From contig NC_090990.1 of the NCBI RefSeq assembly GCF_041146395.1, positions 51,009,501 through 51,073,500 on the forward strand: a stretch of 64,000 nucleotides of DNA. The letters are read 5' to 3'. Under the pieces are notes generated by a model. The model made no database searches. It saw only the letters and a list, made by a program, of their open reading frames with translations, and was not told the origin of the DNA. The DNA is from Eulemur rufifrons (Eukaryota; Chordata; Mammalia; Primates; Lemuridae). Positions 47,856 through 60,083 of this stretch are shown here, piece after piece; position 1 is the stretch's first letter; each line of letters begins with the position of its first letter. The position numbers and the translations under genes are program-made.

Positions 47856-50031
47856 AAACTGATGTTACTCCTATCCCCAAGCTGATACTATAGAATTTTA
47901 TTTTGGACATAAAATACTAACATGTATCTATAGGCAAACCATCTCTACTTTCTTTTCCCTATGCTAATCTAGATACGCTTTCAAATCAGTCCTGGAAACA
48001 TTCTAGTATGTCGAACATAATACGATCATTAATGTTATCGTTGAATACTGGATGCTTTGCTGTATACTAGCCATGCTTACAGATGCTACCAGTCCTCTAA
48101 ACATTTGGTAGCTTAGTGATCGGAAAGTATTGAGGCCTTTTTCAGAACTTTAAAATGATAACTATTTACCAATAAAACAACAGCCAGGTAGATATTTGTT
48201 GGCATTTAGTGCTGGTGAGGTCTTTTACAAACTGAAGTACACAGACACCATTTGCCATTCAAAGTCCCTGTTAATATCTAACATCTGTAAAAATGTATTT
48301 TTTATTCTTCAGTAGCATGAAATCTTTAATCAGAAAGCTGTTTTTTATTAGAAGACTACTAAATGGAATAATTATTGGAATATTCATAAAGTTACTGTGT
48401 GGCTAGTAAACTTGGGACCAGATGAAGATGGCCCCAAAGTTACAGATTGCTGTAACTTTGCACAGGGGTTGTGCTTACACTTGGGAAATAAAGTATAACT
48501 GCAGGAAACACAAATGGATTAATATTTTAAACTATTGATTTGCTGTATAATAATTTGTGTGGTGGTTAAATCTATTTTAAGCCAGAAATGTGTAGCTCTG
48601 CCCAAAAGATGTTAAGCAATCTAGAAACCTTTTTGTGGTTACATTACTCTTTTCATGTCATCCTGCTCTCCAGCTTCCCATTAGAGGAACCAAATTAAAA
48701 AGTAGCACTGTATTGACTGTGTTCTGGCAGAGTAACTTTTAAATAATGATAGTGGTGTGACATTGTAAGTATATAATACCGGATACTGTCCGTTTTTGTT
48801 GTACAGCGCTAAAGGAAAGAATCATTCTCTTGTAAGGATTTAAAAGAAAAAAAAATAGGACTTTGAAAAAGTGTGCCTCAAAAGAACTTTACCTGAGTCA
48901 CCATGTGGAATCTAGAATTCCATGCTTAATACAGTTGAATAATTTGGATAGTTTTTAAAATAATTTTAATATCTTACAGGAATTTGGCATAGATGCTTAG
49001 CTTTTGAAAAATTGAACATTTCCCTCATTTCTGTTTTGTTCTCCTTCCTGCCTCTCTGCCCCATTACTTAGCAGTAAGAAATAAAATATTACCAAATCCA
49101 TGTCTCTCTTTTGCTAGTACTTTTAGCCTTTTATCATCTGTTTTCTAATGGGCATGAAATCCATAGCTCTGAATGAACTGGCAAGGTTTTAGTTATAAAG
49201 TTTGTGCCATTTGAAACAACTTTTGAGTTTTTTTTGAATTTCTCCTATCGTTTATGTTTGTAGATGACTTTATAATTGTGAATTAACTGAATAAAGGTAA
49301 AACATATCCGCATGGTATGTTTACAGGTGGTAACATTACTAAAATAAGTTGCTAACAGTTTTATCTTTAAATTTTCCACTTGCTTGTGGTTAACTTTATG
49401 AGAGATAAAATGGTACAGTAGAGGGAGAATTCTAATTGAGAATCCATGATCTTCCATCAGATAACCTAAGCTTGAATGGTTGCTAATTCTGTCATAATAT
49501 GTTGTTTGTTAGTAAAGTTAACCTAATGTAGTGTCTGGTACTTAAATAGCATTTTAATTTTTCCTTCTGTTTTTTTACAACATAATTTTTATTTAAAATA
49601 ATGTCTTAAATTATTGCCCCCTTCCCTCTCATACTCATTTTTTTAAGCCAGAGACCAACTTAATAGCAAACTTTATACATAGTTTTTTCTGTGTTGATAG
49701 GAGAAAATCTATTTTAGAAAATTCCAAGGTCTAAAAATCTGCCTCTTAAACCACATGTTGTAAGGTCCATATTTGCCTTTAAAGTCTGAATCAGTCTATA
49801 TAATTGTCTTCGTTTCTAGATTCAGGAGTGTTTTGAATTTTCTTTATGCTTCAATATAATGAAAGAGAAAGGATTATATAGGAAGTTTTAGTTTGTCTTA
49901 GATAATTCATACATTAAAACTTACCATAGTTTTTAGTGTCATAATAGTCCTTGAATAATTCTTGTAATGTTCGTGAAGATATACTGTATAAAAAAGCTAA
50001 TTTTTCTTCTTTTCTCACCCCCCGCCCCCAG
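47856..50031. other. MIER1 intron, unremarkable
   Basis: AT-rich DNA. No named repeat, RNA gene or exon recognised. Confidence 0.65.
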
Positions 50032-50056
50032 CCATCTGTTGAATCTTCAAGTCCAG
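50032..50056 (+). CDS. MIER1: MIER1 25-nt common exon
   Basis: Acceptor CCCCGCCCCCAG|CCATCTG and donor TCCAG|GTAAGT bound 25 nt encoding PSVESSSP plus one base. It accepts phase 0 from either MAE (exon 1B) or SNYQ (exon 3A), so it is the point where the alternative N-termini merge. Its last base and the next exon make the Gly of PGGSA. Confidence 0.95.
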
Positions 50057-51543
50057 GTAAGTATTTTCTATATTTTTTATCATTTCTGTTTGACTAACAT
50101 TTGTCCTATTAGTTGCATAAAAGTTAGAGGAGTTAGACTGTCATCTGACTTGCTTTTCTTCTGAATGCTTCTTTTCTCTGGGGAAAAAGAAATGGATGAA
50201 ATGTTTGACTGCCCATGAAAGTACAGGTGAGGCTGCTATGAGTTCATCCTCATGACTATTTTTGGGTTCTTTCTCTTTTTTTAAATGCATTACCATATGT
50301 ATTTCTTAAAGTTTTAAATTATTTGACTTAAAGTATATATGAAGTATATTGTTTAAACAGGAGTCAGTTAGCTTAGAAATACTTGCTCATGTAGGAAATT
50401 CAAAGTATTTTATTTGAAAAAAAAACTGTTAATGCATTTACAGAGGGAGGGAAAAATAAAGTAACCAAAAGACTCAATAAGTGAATGTTTAATATTGTGA
50501 CTTAAGGAAGTTATTCTTAGATTTGAATAGGATCAAGTTTTATCCTCTGACCATACATCTAGGTTTTTTTGTTCTTTCTCAAAACAGTACAGAATCATTT
50601 TTTCCAGACTTGGAGATTACAAACTTGTGATCATTGTATCAAATCTGGGTCACAAATATTTTTTGTTTGATTGCTGTAGTGATCTTTAAAAATTAGAGTA
50701 TTTTATATAAAATCTGGATTTAGGGTTCTCAGTATCAACTGCAGAATCTGGCACCAATGGGTACAGCATTCCTACATGGCAATAATTCATTAAACAGCAG
50801 TAAAGAAAGAGTCAGGTCCTAGTAGTGTTTTGGCCTCAGTGTCCAGTGACTTTCCAAGGAGAGGTAGGACTGCCTTCTGCATGTGGGGTACGCGGGTTAA
50901 GGAGCAGCCCAATATAGAAGAGTGAGAAAGGCAGCCTTCTGAGCCAGCGTAATGTTTTATTTGACAACATCTCACATGTTGAATATTTAGATATAATATA
51001 TTCCACATTACTGAATTTTCCAGATTATCAAAGCAATCATCTTTCTGTGTTTTGAGTTTTAGGAAAAAAGCTTTTAAAAATGCTTAACATGAGCCTTTTT
51101 TCAAGGTTCAGGGTCTTTTTAATGAACACAAATCATTGTACTCTGTGAGGGTTGGACAAGACCAACTCTCTTTTTTAAATGATCAGTGTACACAATTAAT
51201 AGTTGATTTTGTCTTCTTTATTTCAATAGAAAATACTCTTTCTAATATGTTTGAGAGTAAAGTACATTAAACTTTGTGACATTTCTGAAACTCAGGGATT
51301 TTTTTTTTTTTTTTAACTTCCTGGTTTATAAAATATTCTGGATGGTTGAGGTTGGAAGTAATCTGACCTGAGAAAAGTGTTAGATCATCGTATCCTTTTT
51401 AGGACATTGAATTGTTTCCAATTTTTTTTCTTTCAAACACAGAAGACATTTTCATTGAAAAAATAGGTTCTAGGTGTTACTACTGAGTTTTAGATATTTT
51501 TTATGAATTTTTGAGACATTCATCAGGTAATACATGGATGTAT
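50057..51543. other. MIER1 intron, unremarkable
   Basis: No repeat or gene recognised apart from short A/T runs (about 51301-51314). Confidence 0.6.
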
Positions 51544-52002
51544 AAAAATAATCATACGACATCTCTATGGTTCTCCTGGAGAGAGTTGGAACCCATTATA
51601 TTAAGTGAAGTATCCCAAGAATGGAAAAACAAGCATCACATGTACTCACCGGAAAATTGGTTTCCCTGGTCATCTCCTAAATTCACATCTGGGAATGATA
51701 CCAATCGGATATCAGACTGAGGTGGGGGGTGGGGGGAGGGGATGGGTGTATGCCTACATGATGAGTGCATTGCGCACCCTCTGGGGAATGGTCATGCTTG
51801 AAGGTGCTGACTCGGGGAGGGGGGGATGCGAGGAGGGGATGGGTATATACCTACATGATGAGTGCAACGCGCACTGTCTGGGGAACGGACACGCCTGGAG
51901 CTTTGACTTGGGGGGACAGGCAGTACATGGGCAACGTATGTAACCTGAACTTTTGTATCCCCCATAATAAGCTGAAATAAAAAATTAAAAAAAAAATAAT
52001 CA
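51544..52002 (+). mobile_element. Young 5'-truncated strepsirrhine L1 with target-site duplication
   Basis: The inserted part is 51555-51991, flanked by AAAAATAATCA at 51544-51554 and 51992-52002. It holds the ORF2 C-terminus (translated VSQEWKNKHHMYSPENW), then a G-rich 3' UTR with two related units (CTACATGATGAGTGCATTGC and CTACATGATGAGTGCAACGC, about 85-90 bp apart), then AATAAAAAATTAAAAAAAAA. It is the plus-strand counterpart of the tails at 16361-16790 and 20866-21286. Confidence 0.88.
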
Positions 52003-52453
52003 CTCCAAAAGCAGTATTAATAAATGGCTTTTTTGGTTTTCATTGCATTTGAATCAGCCTAGGCTGACCTGGAAAAATAGTGGAGTTGGAAGAATACAAA
52101 AGCCTTTGTGGCTTGTTGAATACTTATACATAAAGATTGAATATTTATATTTTTTTAGATTGTTTTCAGACTGAGGAAGATCTTTTAAGTTAACATTTGT
52201 AACATCAGGCTTTTCCCCAAGGGAATATTTATTGTTCTTATAAATAATGCTAGTTATAGGCAGGTACAAAAATTGGTGGGGAAAATTAGAAATAGAGGCT
52301 TTCTGGGAAAAAAAAAAAAAAAGGTTTGGTCTGCTGGTACAAGGCTGTATCCTTTGTAGCATCTGTACTTTGGAATCAATGCTAGTAGTCATAGTCACAT
52401 GATCATGTTAATTGGTTTGTCTATAGACTCCACCAGTGTAAACCAAAGTAGAG

Positions 52454-52708
52454 GCACAATACAAGGCTTTACTGTAAGACTAGTAGCCATTAGAGGTGCG
52501 GATAAGGGAGGGGAAGATAATTTAAAGAGTGACTAAGTGAGTGAATGTGATATATTATAAGCTGAATTTATCTTTGAGTCGCACAATACAAGGCTTTACT
52601 GTAAAGACTAGTAGCCATTAGAGGTGCGGATAAGGGAGGGGAAGATAATTTAAAGAGTGACTAAGTGAGTGAATATTATATATTATAAGCTGAATTTATC
52701 TTTGAGTC
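52454..52708. repeat. Tandem duplication of a 127-bp unit
   Basis: 52454-52580 and 52581-52708 both read GCACAATACAAGGCTTTACT...GAATTTATCTTTGAGTC. They differ by one inserted A (CTGTAAGACT versus CTGTAAAGACT) and two or so substitutions (GAATGTGATATA versus GAATATTATATA). Not a known element as far as I can tell. Confidence 0.95.
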
Positions 52709-53889
52709 TTTGAAAAGATGTAAGGTACCTTTTAGTAATTCTGTAGTAGGCTGGGATTTTATGACAAAGCAGTGGTATTTTCCTCAACTCCGAGGAAAAT
52801 ATATTTATTTTGCTCCTTACCCTAATCATTTACTATTGAGAATTTTTTTCCCTGGGAGACCTAACAGTGGGCCTAGCAATTGACAGGAATAATAGGGAGG
52901 TTAGTTGGTCCCAAAGAACAAGATAAAAAGAAGTCAGATAAAACAGAGAGATCAAATAAAGGCAAGAAAAAAAAATTGAAATTGAAAATTTGTAGAAAAA
53001 AGTATAGTATGTATGTTGGGAAAGGAATTGGAAAGTTCACCTCCACGTTGTTACTTGACGTAGTAAGGAAGTGAAGTGGTAACTTTTCACATACAATTGG
53101 CTTTGCAAATAATGAACAAAAAAATGGGGATTTCAGGTAAGTCATATAATACTCATGATTTGATGGTAGTACTCTTATGAGCTTGAATTTTTTTTTATAG
53201 TTAATAGAGTATAACAATAAGTTCTTAAGGAATTAAACGTAATTATTTTTGACAGTGCCTACATCCAACAAGAATTATAATCTGATTGGGGTAAGACAAA
53301 GAGATTTTTGAGGTTTGTTTTTTTTTAGGGTCTCTATGCCTGTAAGAGAGAAGAAAAGTATTGCATCATCTGCAGGGATACATACTTTTTGACTACTAAG
53401 TATCCCAGAATATTCCTGGGTGAACTGAAAAGTTTCAGGAGAGTTTATCATTGAAAACTCAGGAGAAATAACAATTGGCACAAAAAAAAAACTGCAACTA
53501 AATTAGTGGTTCTCAAATTGTGCTCCTGTGGAACCCTTGTGTCCATTCCATCAAGCAGCACTAAGATGTTCTACTAAAATTTTGCCAAGCTTAATTTCTG
53601 CAAGAAATTAAGATAGTACACTTTTCTAAATGTTTTTATTTTGTAAGTCATTCTAAAACATTGGTAAATGTTGCTAACTCATTTTTACTATATTCTAGTA
53701 TAAGTTGATATCTGATTTGGCAGATAATTATTTAATTATTTCGTATTTTCTTATACTTCTCAAAGAACACAATGACTTCTAAGTGCTTTGCCATCTAACC
53801 TGGCTTGCAGTTCACTCATCATAAACATAGGCTCTCTCCTTAAGTATTCTTTGAGGCAGGATATTTACATGAATTACAGGAAGTTTGGA

Positions 53890-54140
53890 GTGCAGTAAAA
53901 GGGTAGATGTTGAAATTAGCATACCCAGGATTCAAATTCCATCTTTGCCGTCTACTGGCTCTGTGAATTTATACATGCTACTTAAACTCTTTAAGTCCTC
54001 CCTGAGTCTTGCTTTTGTTTTTTTCTCTTTATAAGGGTGATAATACCTACTTCACAGGATTGTTTGAGCATTAATTGACATAATGTATGTGAAGTGCTTA
54101 TACATACTATCTAGCACATAATAGCTACTCAAAAAATGGT
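53890..54140 (+). repeat. MIR
   Basis: GGATTCAAATTCCATCTTTG...CTGGCTCTGTGAATTTATAC...GTGATAATACCTACTTCACA...CATACTATCTAGCACATAAT, a nearly full MIR on the plus strand. A short MER5-like piece (GTGGTTCTCAAATTGTGCTC) stands at 53503. Confidence 0.75.
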
Positions 54141-54908
54141 TCTTATTCTAAAACTTGTGGGAGGTCACTGAAGAATCCTGTCCCTTATTATTCATAATTA
54201 TCGGGTTTTTAGGAAGTTGGCCTCTTTATCCCTTTGTTTTACTTACATAACAGTTCACTTCAGAAGCATGAATTCAACTATATAATTTACTAATAACCCA
54301 CTTTTTTCATTTTCTTTGTATTTACAAATGCTGACTAGAAGTGTAATTATTCTTTTACTGGGTGTATTGATGTAAACCATTTTGTGATATTTAAGTGTTC
54401 TTTTGCTGGAGTGTAATAAAAGGACAGGTCCATCTGGTAATATATAAACTTCCACAGCTTAAACTGATAAAAAATTGCTAATTAAATTTTTTAATGTTAC
54501 ATATTCATTTGTTTATTAGTAAACAGTGCTTTTGTAAGTTTTAAGTTCAGGTTTGATGATAAGTCAAATGTGGGGATATTTTATAGAATATATACGCCCA
54601 GCCTTTACAGTCTACTGTTACAAAGTTTGACCCTATTGAGTCCAGCAATATTCCTCAACTACCGGGCTAAAAATAGATTAGCTTACTCATCAGTTACCCA
54701 CTAGATTATTTTAATGCCTTTGACAAGAGTTCTGTATGCAATTTTAATAAAATTTGCTTTTATACTCTGAGTTATTTCAGATCAAAATCAACTAGGTCAA
54801 GGACAGCTAATCAAACATTAGATGTATTTTCAAAGAAGTGCTAATGGAAGAATAGTATTTGAGTGCAGCTGTATTTTCACTAGACTGACTATATTCAGAT
54901 GACTATGC

Positions 54909-55230
54909 CAGTCATCCCTCAGTATCCGTGGGCCTCCCATGGATACCAAAATTGTAGATGCTCCAGTCCCTGATATAAGATAGTGTAGTATTTGCATATA
55001 ATCTATGCACATCCTCCTGTATACTTTAAATAATCTCTAGGTTACTTATAATAACTAATACAGTGTAAACACTATGTAAGTAGATGTTATACTTTATTGT
55101 TTAGGGAATAATGACAAGGAAATATGTCCACACATGTTCAGTAAAGATGCAGTTTTTTTTTCCGAATATTTTTGATACTGGTTGGTTTAATCCACAAATG
55201 CAGAACCCACGGATATGGAGGACCAACTTA
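54909..55230 (+). mobile_element. TcMar-Tigger-type non-autonomous element
   Basis: CAGTCATCCCTCAGTATCCG at the left end mirrors CACGGATATGGAGGACCAAC at the right, giving terminal inverted repeats. The middle (GCATATAATCTATGCACATC, GTTTAGGGAATAATGACAAG) is a familiar mammalian Tigger-derived sequence. No transposase frame. Confidence 0.8.
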
Positions 55231-55401
55231 TATTCTTTTCAGGGGTCAGAGGGATTCATACTTACTGGGTCTATCAAACTTTAATCAAATGGTTAAGAAT
55301 TGTGATTTTTTTTTTCCCCATACAAAAAGATTATTCTTACTTGATATGCCCATTTATTCATTGCAACTTAAATTTCATCGTTATAAAATCACAACACACT
55401 T

Positions 55402-55704
55402 TTTTTTTTTTTGGGGGGGGGGGAACAGGGTCTCACTCTGCTGCCTAGGCTAAAGTACAGTAGCATCATAGCTCAACTGCAGCCTCCAACTCCTAGGCTC
55501 AAATGATCCTCCTGTCTCAGCCTCCTAAGTAGCTGGGACTACAGGCACACACCTCCACTCTCAGCTGATTTTTTAAAAATTTTTTTGTAGTGATGGGGTC
55601 TTGCTATTGTCCAGCCTGGTCTCAAACTCCTGGTCTCAAGCTGATCCTCCCACCTTGGCTTCCCAAAGTGCTAGGGTTACAGGCGTGAGTCACTGCACCC
55701 AGCC
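55402..55704 (-). repeat. Alu, minus strand, with a G-run beside the T-tail
   Basis: Oligo-T followed by about ten G, then AACAGGGTCTCACTCTGCTG...CACTGCACCCAGCC. Both arms present, AluJ-like. It lies about 280 bp before the next MIER1 exon. Confidence 0.9.
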
Positions 55705-55948
55705 AACACTCTTGTTTATAAACAGTTTTCTCTTAGTTTTGCAGTTGTAACTGAATATATAGGGGTGAGACAAGGCAAAAAATAATCCCGTTTAAGAGTT
55801 TTTTAATGGTGATGAGTAAGGGTAAGACTTTTTAAAAATAATAAATAATATTTGCAATGCATAGCTTTTTCCTGGTAGTTTTGACTTTTATCCAGCTGCA
55901 AATAAATACAGCATATACACTAAATTAATACTAATAAGATACACTTAA

Positions 55949-56149
<201 letters not shown>

Positions 56150-56419
56150 TAGGGGGTGAAGTGGTTATTACTTTTTTGTGAAGAAAGGGAATATTTGAAA
56201 TTTAGGATCTCTTTGGTTTGGGGGGAAAATTGTTTTATATCTAGTCCATACTGAAAAATTCTACATGATCACAGGTGGGATGTTTAAGGTTTGAAGTGAA
56301 AGGCATTTAAAAAAAAAACACAAAACTCTATTATGTGACATAATAGAATTCAGGTAGTAACTTTGTTAAAATACCCAAACATCTGCATCAAAAGTGGACT
56401 GTAAAGGGATTCTAAATTT

Positions 56420-57975
56420 ACTCTTACATTGTACCTTCCCCAGTGCTGCACCTTTTATTTACTCCCCTTCAGAGCCAAGTATGTCTTGAGTTGTCATCGT
56501 TATCCTCATTTCCCATTCACTATATAAAGTGCTCGAAATTATCTCTGCACCTTCCCATAATGATGACCAGCGACTTTCATTATATCCATTGTTGTGTTCA
56601 CTTTTCTCTCTCCACCTTACTTTTTTCTCAGTGGTATTTTTTGCAGTTTACCACTACTTCGATTTACTTGAATTCTGGAATACCTCACTGTCTACTTTTT
56701 CCTATCTTTTTGTTCCTATTTGGTATCCTTCACTAAGTCTTCTCCCTTTACCCAAGGTTTAAATGTTGGCATTTCCCAGTTCTCAGTTTTGGACCTTCTT
56801 TTTTTTTTCTCCCTCCCTCTGTCTAGATCAGTGCTTCTCAAAATGTAGTATGAAAGTCAGCTGCATTAGAATCACCCATGTACTTACTTTACAAAGCAGA
56901 TTGTTATGCCTCTCCACAGGCATACTGAATCAGAGTCTCTGGGGGTGGGGCTCAAATCTACATCTTCCTTAGGTAAGTTGGCACTGTACACCAGATTTGA
57001 CAATTATACTAAGCTGTGTGATCTGATCTATTCTCATGGTGTCTATGTGCTCAGTATTCCTTAGTTTATATTTCTAGCATGAACTTATTCCCTATCTCTA
57101 GTTTTGTTTATCTACCTTGACGTTTCTGTGCAGATATTTCAACAGACGTCTGTAAATTTTAAATTTCCAAAACAGAACTATTGACTTTTGTTCTTCCTCT
57201 ACTTGTTCCTTCCCTGTCTTCTCTGTCAGTAAAAAATGGTACTATTGTTGCCTAAGTCAGAAACCAGGGAGTCATCTTCCTTCATTCCCAGTATCCAATT
57301 CCTGAATAAGCCTGTCATTTCTATCCACAAAAATGTGTCTTTTCTGTTCCATCTCTGCCTAGGTTGACATCATTTCTAGCCTAGACTATTGCAGAGGTTT
57401 CCTAACTGGTTTCCCCATTTCCTCCTTTGCCATCTTTCTTCTGCTATTTCCACCCAGCAGCCATAATGATCTTTTCAAAATATAAATCAATTTATATCAA
57501 CATCCTGGCTTCTTGTCACCTCCAAAGAATATCCAGACTCCTTAACCTGGCCAGCAAGTCTACCTGCATGATATGGCCTCTCATCCATGTATCACACTGC
57601 CCCTGTTATGCTATGCTATAGTCGTACTAGCTGCTTTTGTTCTTAAGCTAGTTTCTTCTCGCCTCAGCTTTTCAGCTCATTCTCACTCTCTGGTATGTCC
57701 TTCCCAAGGCTGGCTCCTTATCCTCTGGGTTTGGTATTGCCTTCTCAGACTGGCCTTTCCTGTCCTCGAATTAACTTTTTTAAACCACTATATCCTCTTG
57801 AATGCTTTCTTTATACCAAACACAATTTGTAATTATATGTTTGTTTGATTTATCTCTATCCTCCATTGGTGTCATGAGGGGAGTGACCATGACTATTTTA
57901 TTCACTAAAATGTTTTATAGTACCTAGCAAGAGTGGTCACTCAAAAAAAGTATTGAATGAATGAATGGATGGATA
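56420..57975 (+). repeat. Long L2 copy with a MER5 insertion
   Basis: The plus strand reads L2 from about 56440 (ATCTCTGCACCTTCCCATAA) through CTAGACTATTGCAGAGGTTTC, CAGCAGCCATAATGATCTTT and GAATGAATGAATGGATGG at the tail. At 56829-57000 is a MER5A-like hAT element (CAGTGCTTCTCAAAATGTAG...GAATCAGAGTCTCTGGGGGT). The open frames here are degenerate L2. Confidence 0.75.
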
Positions 57976-59765
57976 AATCAATCTGGCATGTGCTAATAAA
58001 ATTTATTATGCATATGATATGCTATACTTGATGATAAAAAGAATATAAGAAATAAGACATGGTGCCAGCTTTTAAGAATTTGGAATATATAGTATTATGG
58101 AAAATGAATACTGATACTTCTATTGTAATAAAAACTAGTCTGTGTTTCAGAATTTTAGTTTGGAACTTTTTAAAGTATACATTTAAAGAATTTGAGAAGG
58201 AATCCTATTACTGTTTATATAAATCTTGTCATCTTGGATCATTTAATGATTAGAGCTGGCTTAATTCACAACTCCTAAACAATCTAATATTTTATTATTT
58301 TGAGCTAGAGAATAGACTTGGTCTTAATGGCAGAGATATATATTGGTTATCACAAAAGCTTTTCCAGAATGGATTAAAAAGCACACAAAGAGCTTGGGAT
58401 TCAGATTATTCTTTTTTAAAAAAGGCTGGGAAACTATTCGAAAGACAGGGATAATTTGCTTGGCTGATTCAGAACTTAGATGAGCATCAAGTAAAAAAAT
58501 TGATTTAACAGTTATTCACAGTCACTTCATATATTTGTGAAGTAAGAAGGCAATTATTTTTAGTTATTTGCTTACATTTACCAAAAAAAACTTATATCAT
58601 TTTCAATATATTTTCTGCTTCTGAATAAACTATCCGTGGAATAAAAGGTAAAGGAGGAAAATCTTATATTTTCCATCTTATCACATTCTATATTAATGCA
58701 GATACTAATTAGCAAGAGGAAATAAGTACACTTTGTAATAGATTACAAGGTGGAATGATGGTTGTTTTCTTCTATTTCAGAAAATGGGCTGTTACATTTA
58801 ATTAGTATAAAATTACTAATGGGCTTTGCTAAAATTTCAGGCATGTCATTGCCTTTTCCTGTTTCCCTCTCCTTTCTTCCACCCACTTCCTCAGTCCCTA
58901 ATGGCCACCCTCCCCCCCCAAAAAAACTTCCTTTTGAATTTGCTTCCTTAGGAAATAGAATTATTTATGGAGAATAGAGAAAGGAAGAAAAAGGCAATGG
59001 AACCAATCCTTTATTATCCTTTTAGCCAGTCTATGCCTTCTTAGATTCTTCTCTAATTTCTCCCAGAAACAGCTAAAGCTTAGGTTTAAGCAGCACATAA
59101 TCAGTAATGCTTTCACCTATAACCTGAAGCTAAGTAAGTTTAGGGCCAGCATATTAGATTTATTGTACTTACAAACTCTTTAGGTCTGAACCAAACCAAA
59201 CTGGGTTTTGCTTTTATTAAAATAGTGAACAGGATTTTTTCATGTTGATTATTGGCTTGCTTTTATAGAAGCAAAACATTGGTTATGTCAGGAATTAGTA
59301 AAGTGTTTTCCACCTGGCACTTTGGTTGCATGAAATGTATTTTTGATGTTAATTGTGGCAAAATTCTGACAGTAGATTCTTTTAGGAGTTATCAATAACT
59401 GCATCACATGTGCTTTTAAGTTCATTCAATTTGAATTCTAAAATCTTCAGTGAAAACTATTGATAGAAGCTTTCATGTATGTTGTTACATTTTCATGTAT
59501 TTTTCTTGTCAATATAAAATGTATTGTAATTATATAAGTTTAGCATTTAAATGTTTTAATAGAATCAGATATATAGGTTAGTATTTATTGTGGTGATCTT
59601 AGAAAGGGTGTCAAAAATCATTCCCATAGTAAATAGACTTTTGTTTGCTATAATTAACAGTACTTAAGTTTAACTGTTTTCCAAATGCACTCTTAAAACT
59701 TAGAGGCTCTGAATGGCACAGTCCTAACAGTCCATTTGGGAGAAGAAAGCTCAGGATCATAGTAT
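57976..59765. other. MIER1 intron, unremarkable
   Basis: No exon, RNA gene or confident repeat seen. Confidence 0.6.
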
Positions 59766-60083
59766 CTTTTTGTTTTTATTTAAAAGAGATGGAGTCTTGC
59801 TCTCTTGCCCACTTTGGAGTTCAGTGGCATGGTGTGATCAATCATAGGTCACTGTAACCTCAAACTCCTGAGCTCAACCAATCCTCCTACCTCAGCCTCT
59901 TGAGTAGCTAGGACTATAGGCGCACACCACCATACTGGGCTAGTTTTTAAAATGTTTTTGTGGATACCGGATCTTGCTGTGTTGCCCAAGACTGGTCTTG
60001 AATTCCTGGCCACAAGTGATCCTCTTGCTTCAGCCTCCCAAAGCACTAAGATTTTAGGCATGACCCATTGTGCACAGCTGGAA
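59766..60083 (-). repeat. Alu, minus strand, diverged
   Basis: GAGATGGAGTCTTGCTCTCT...CTCAAACTCCTGAGCTCAAC...GCCTCCCAAAGCACTAAGAT...CATTGTGCACAGC. Both arms present but heavily mutated. Confidence 0.88.
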
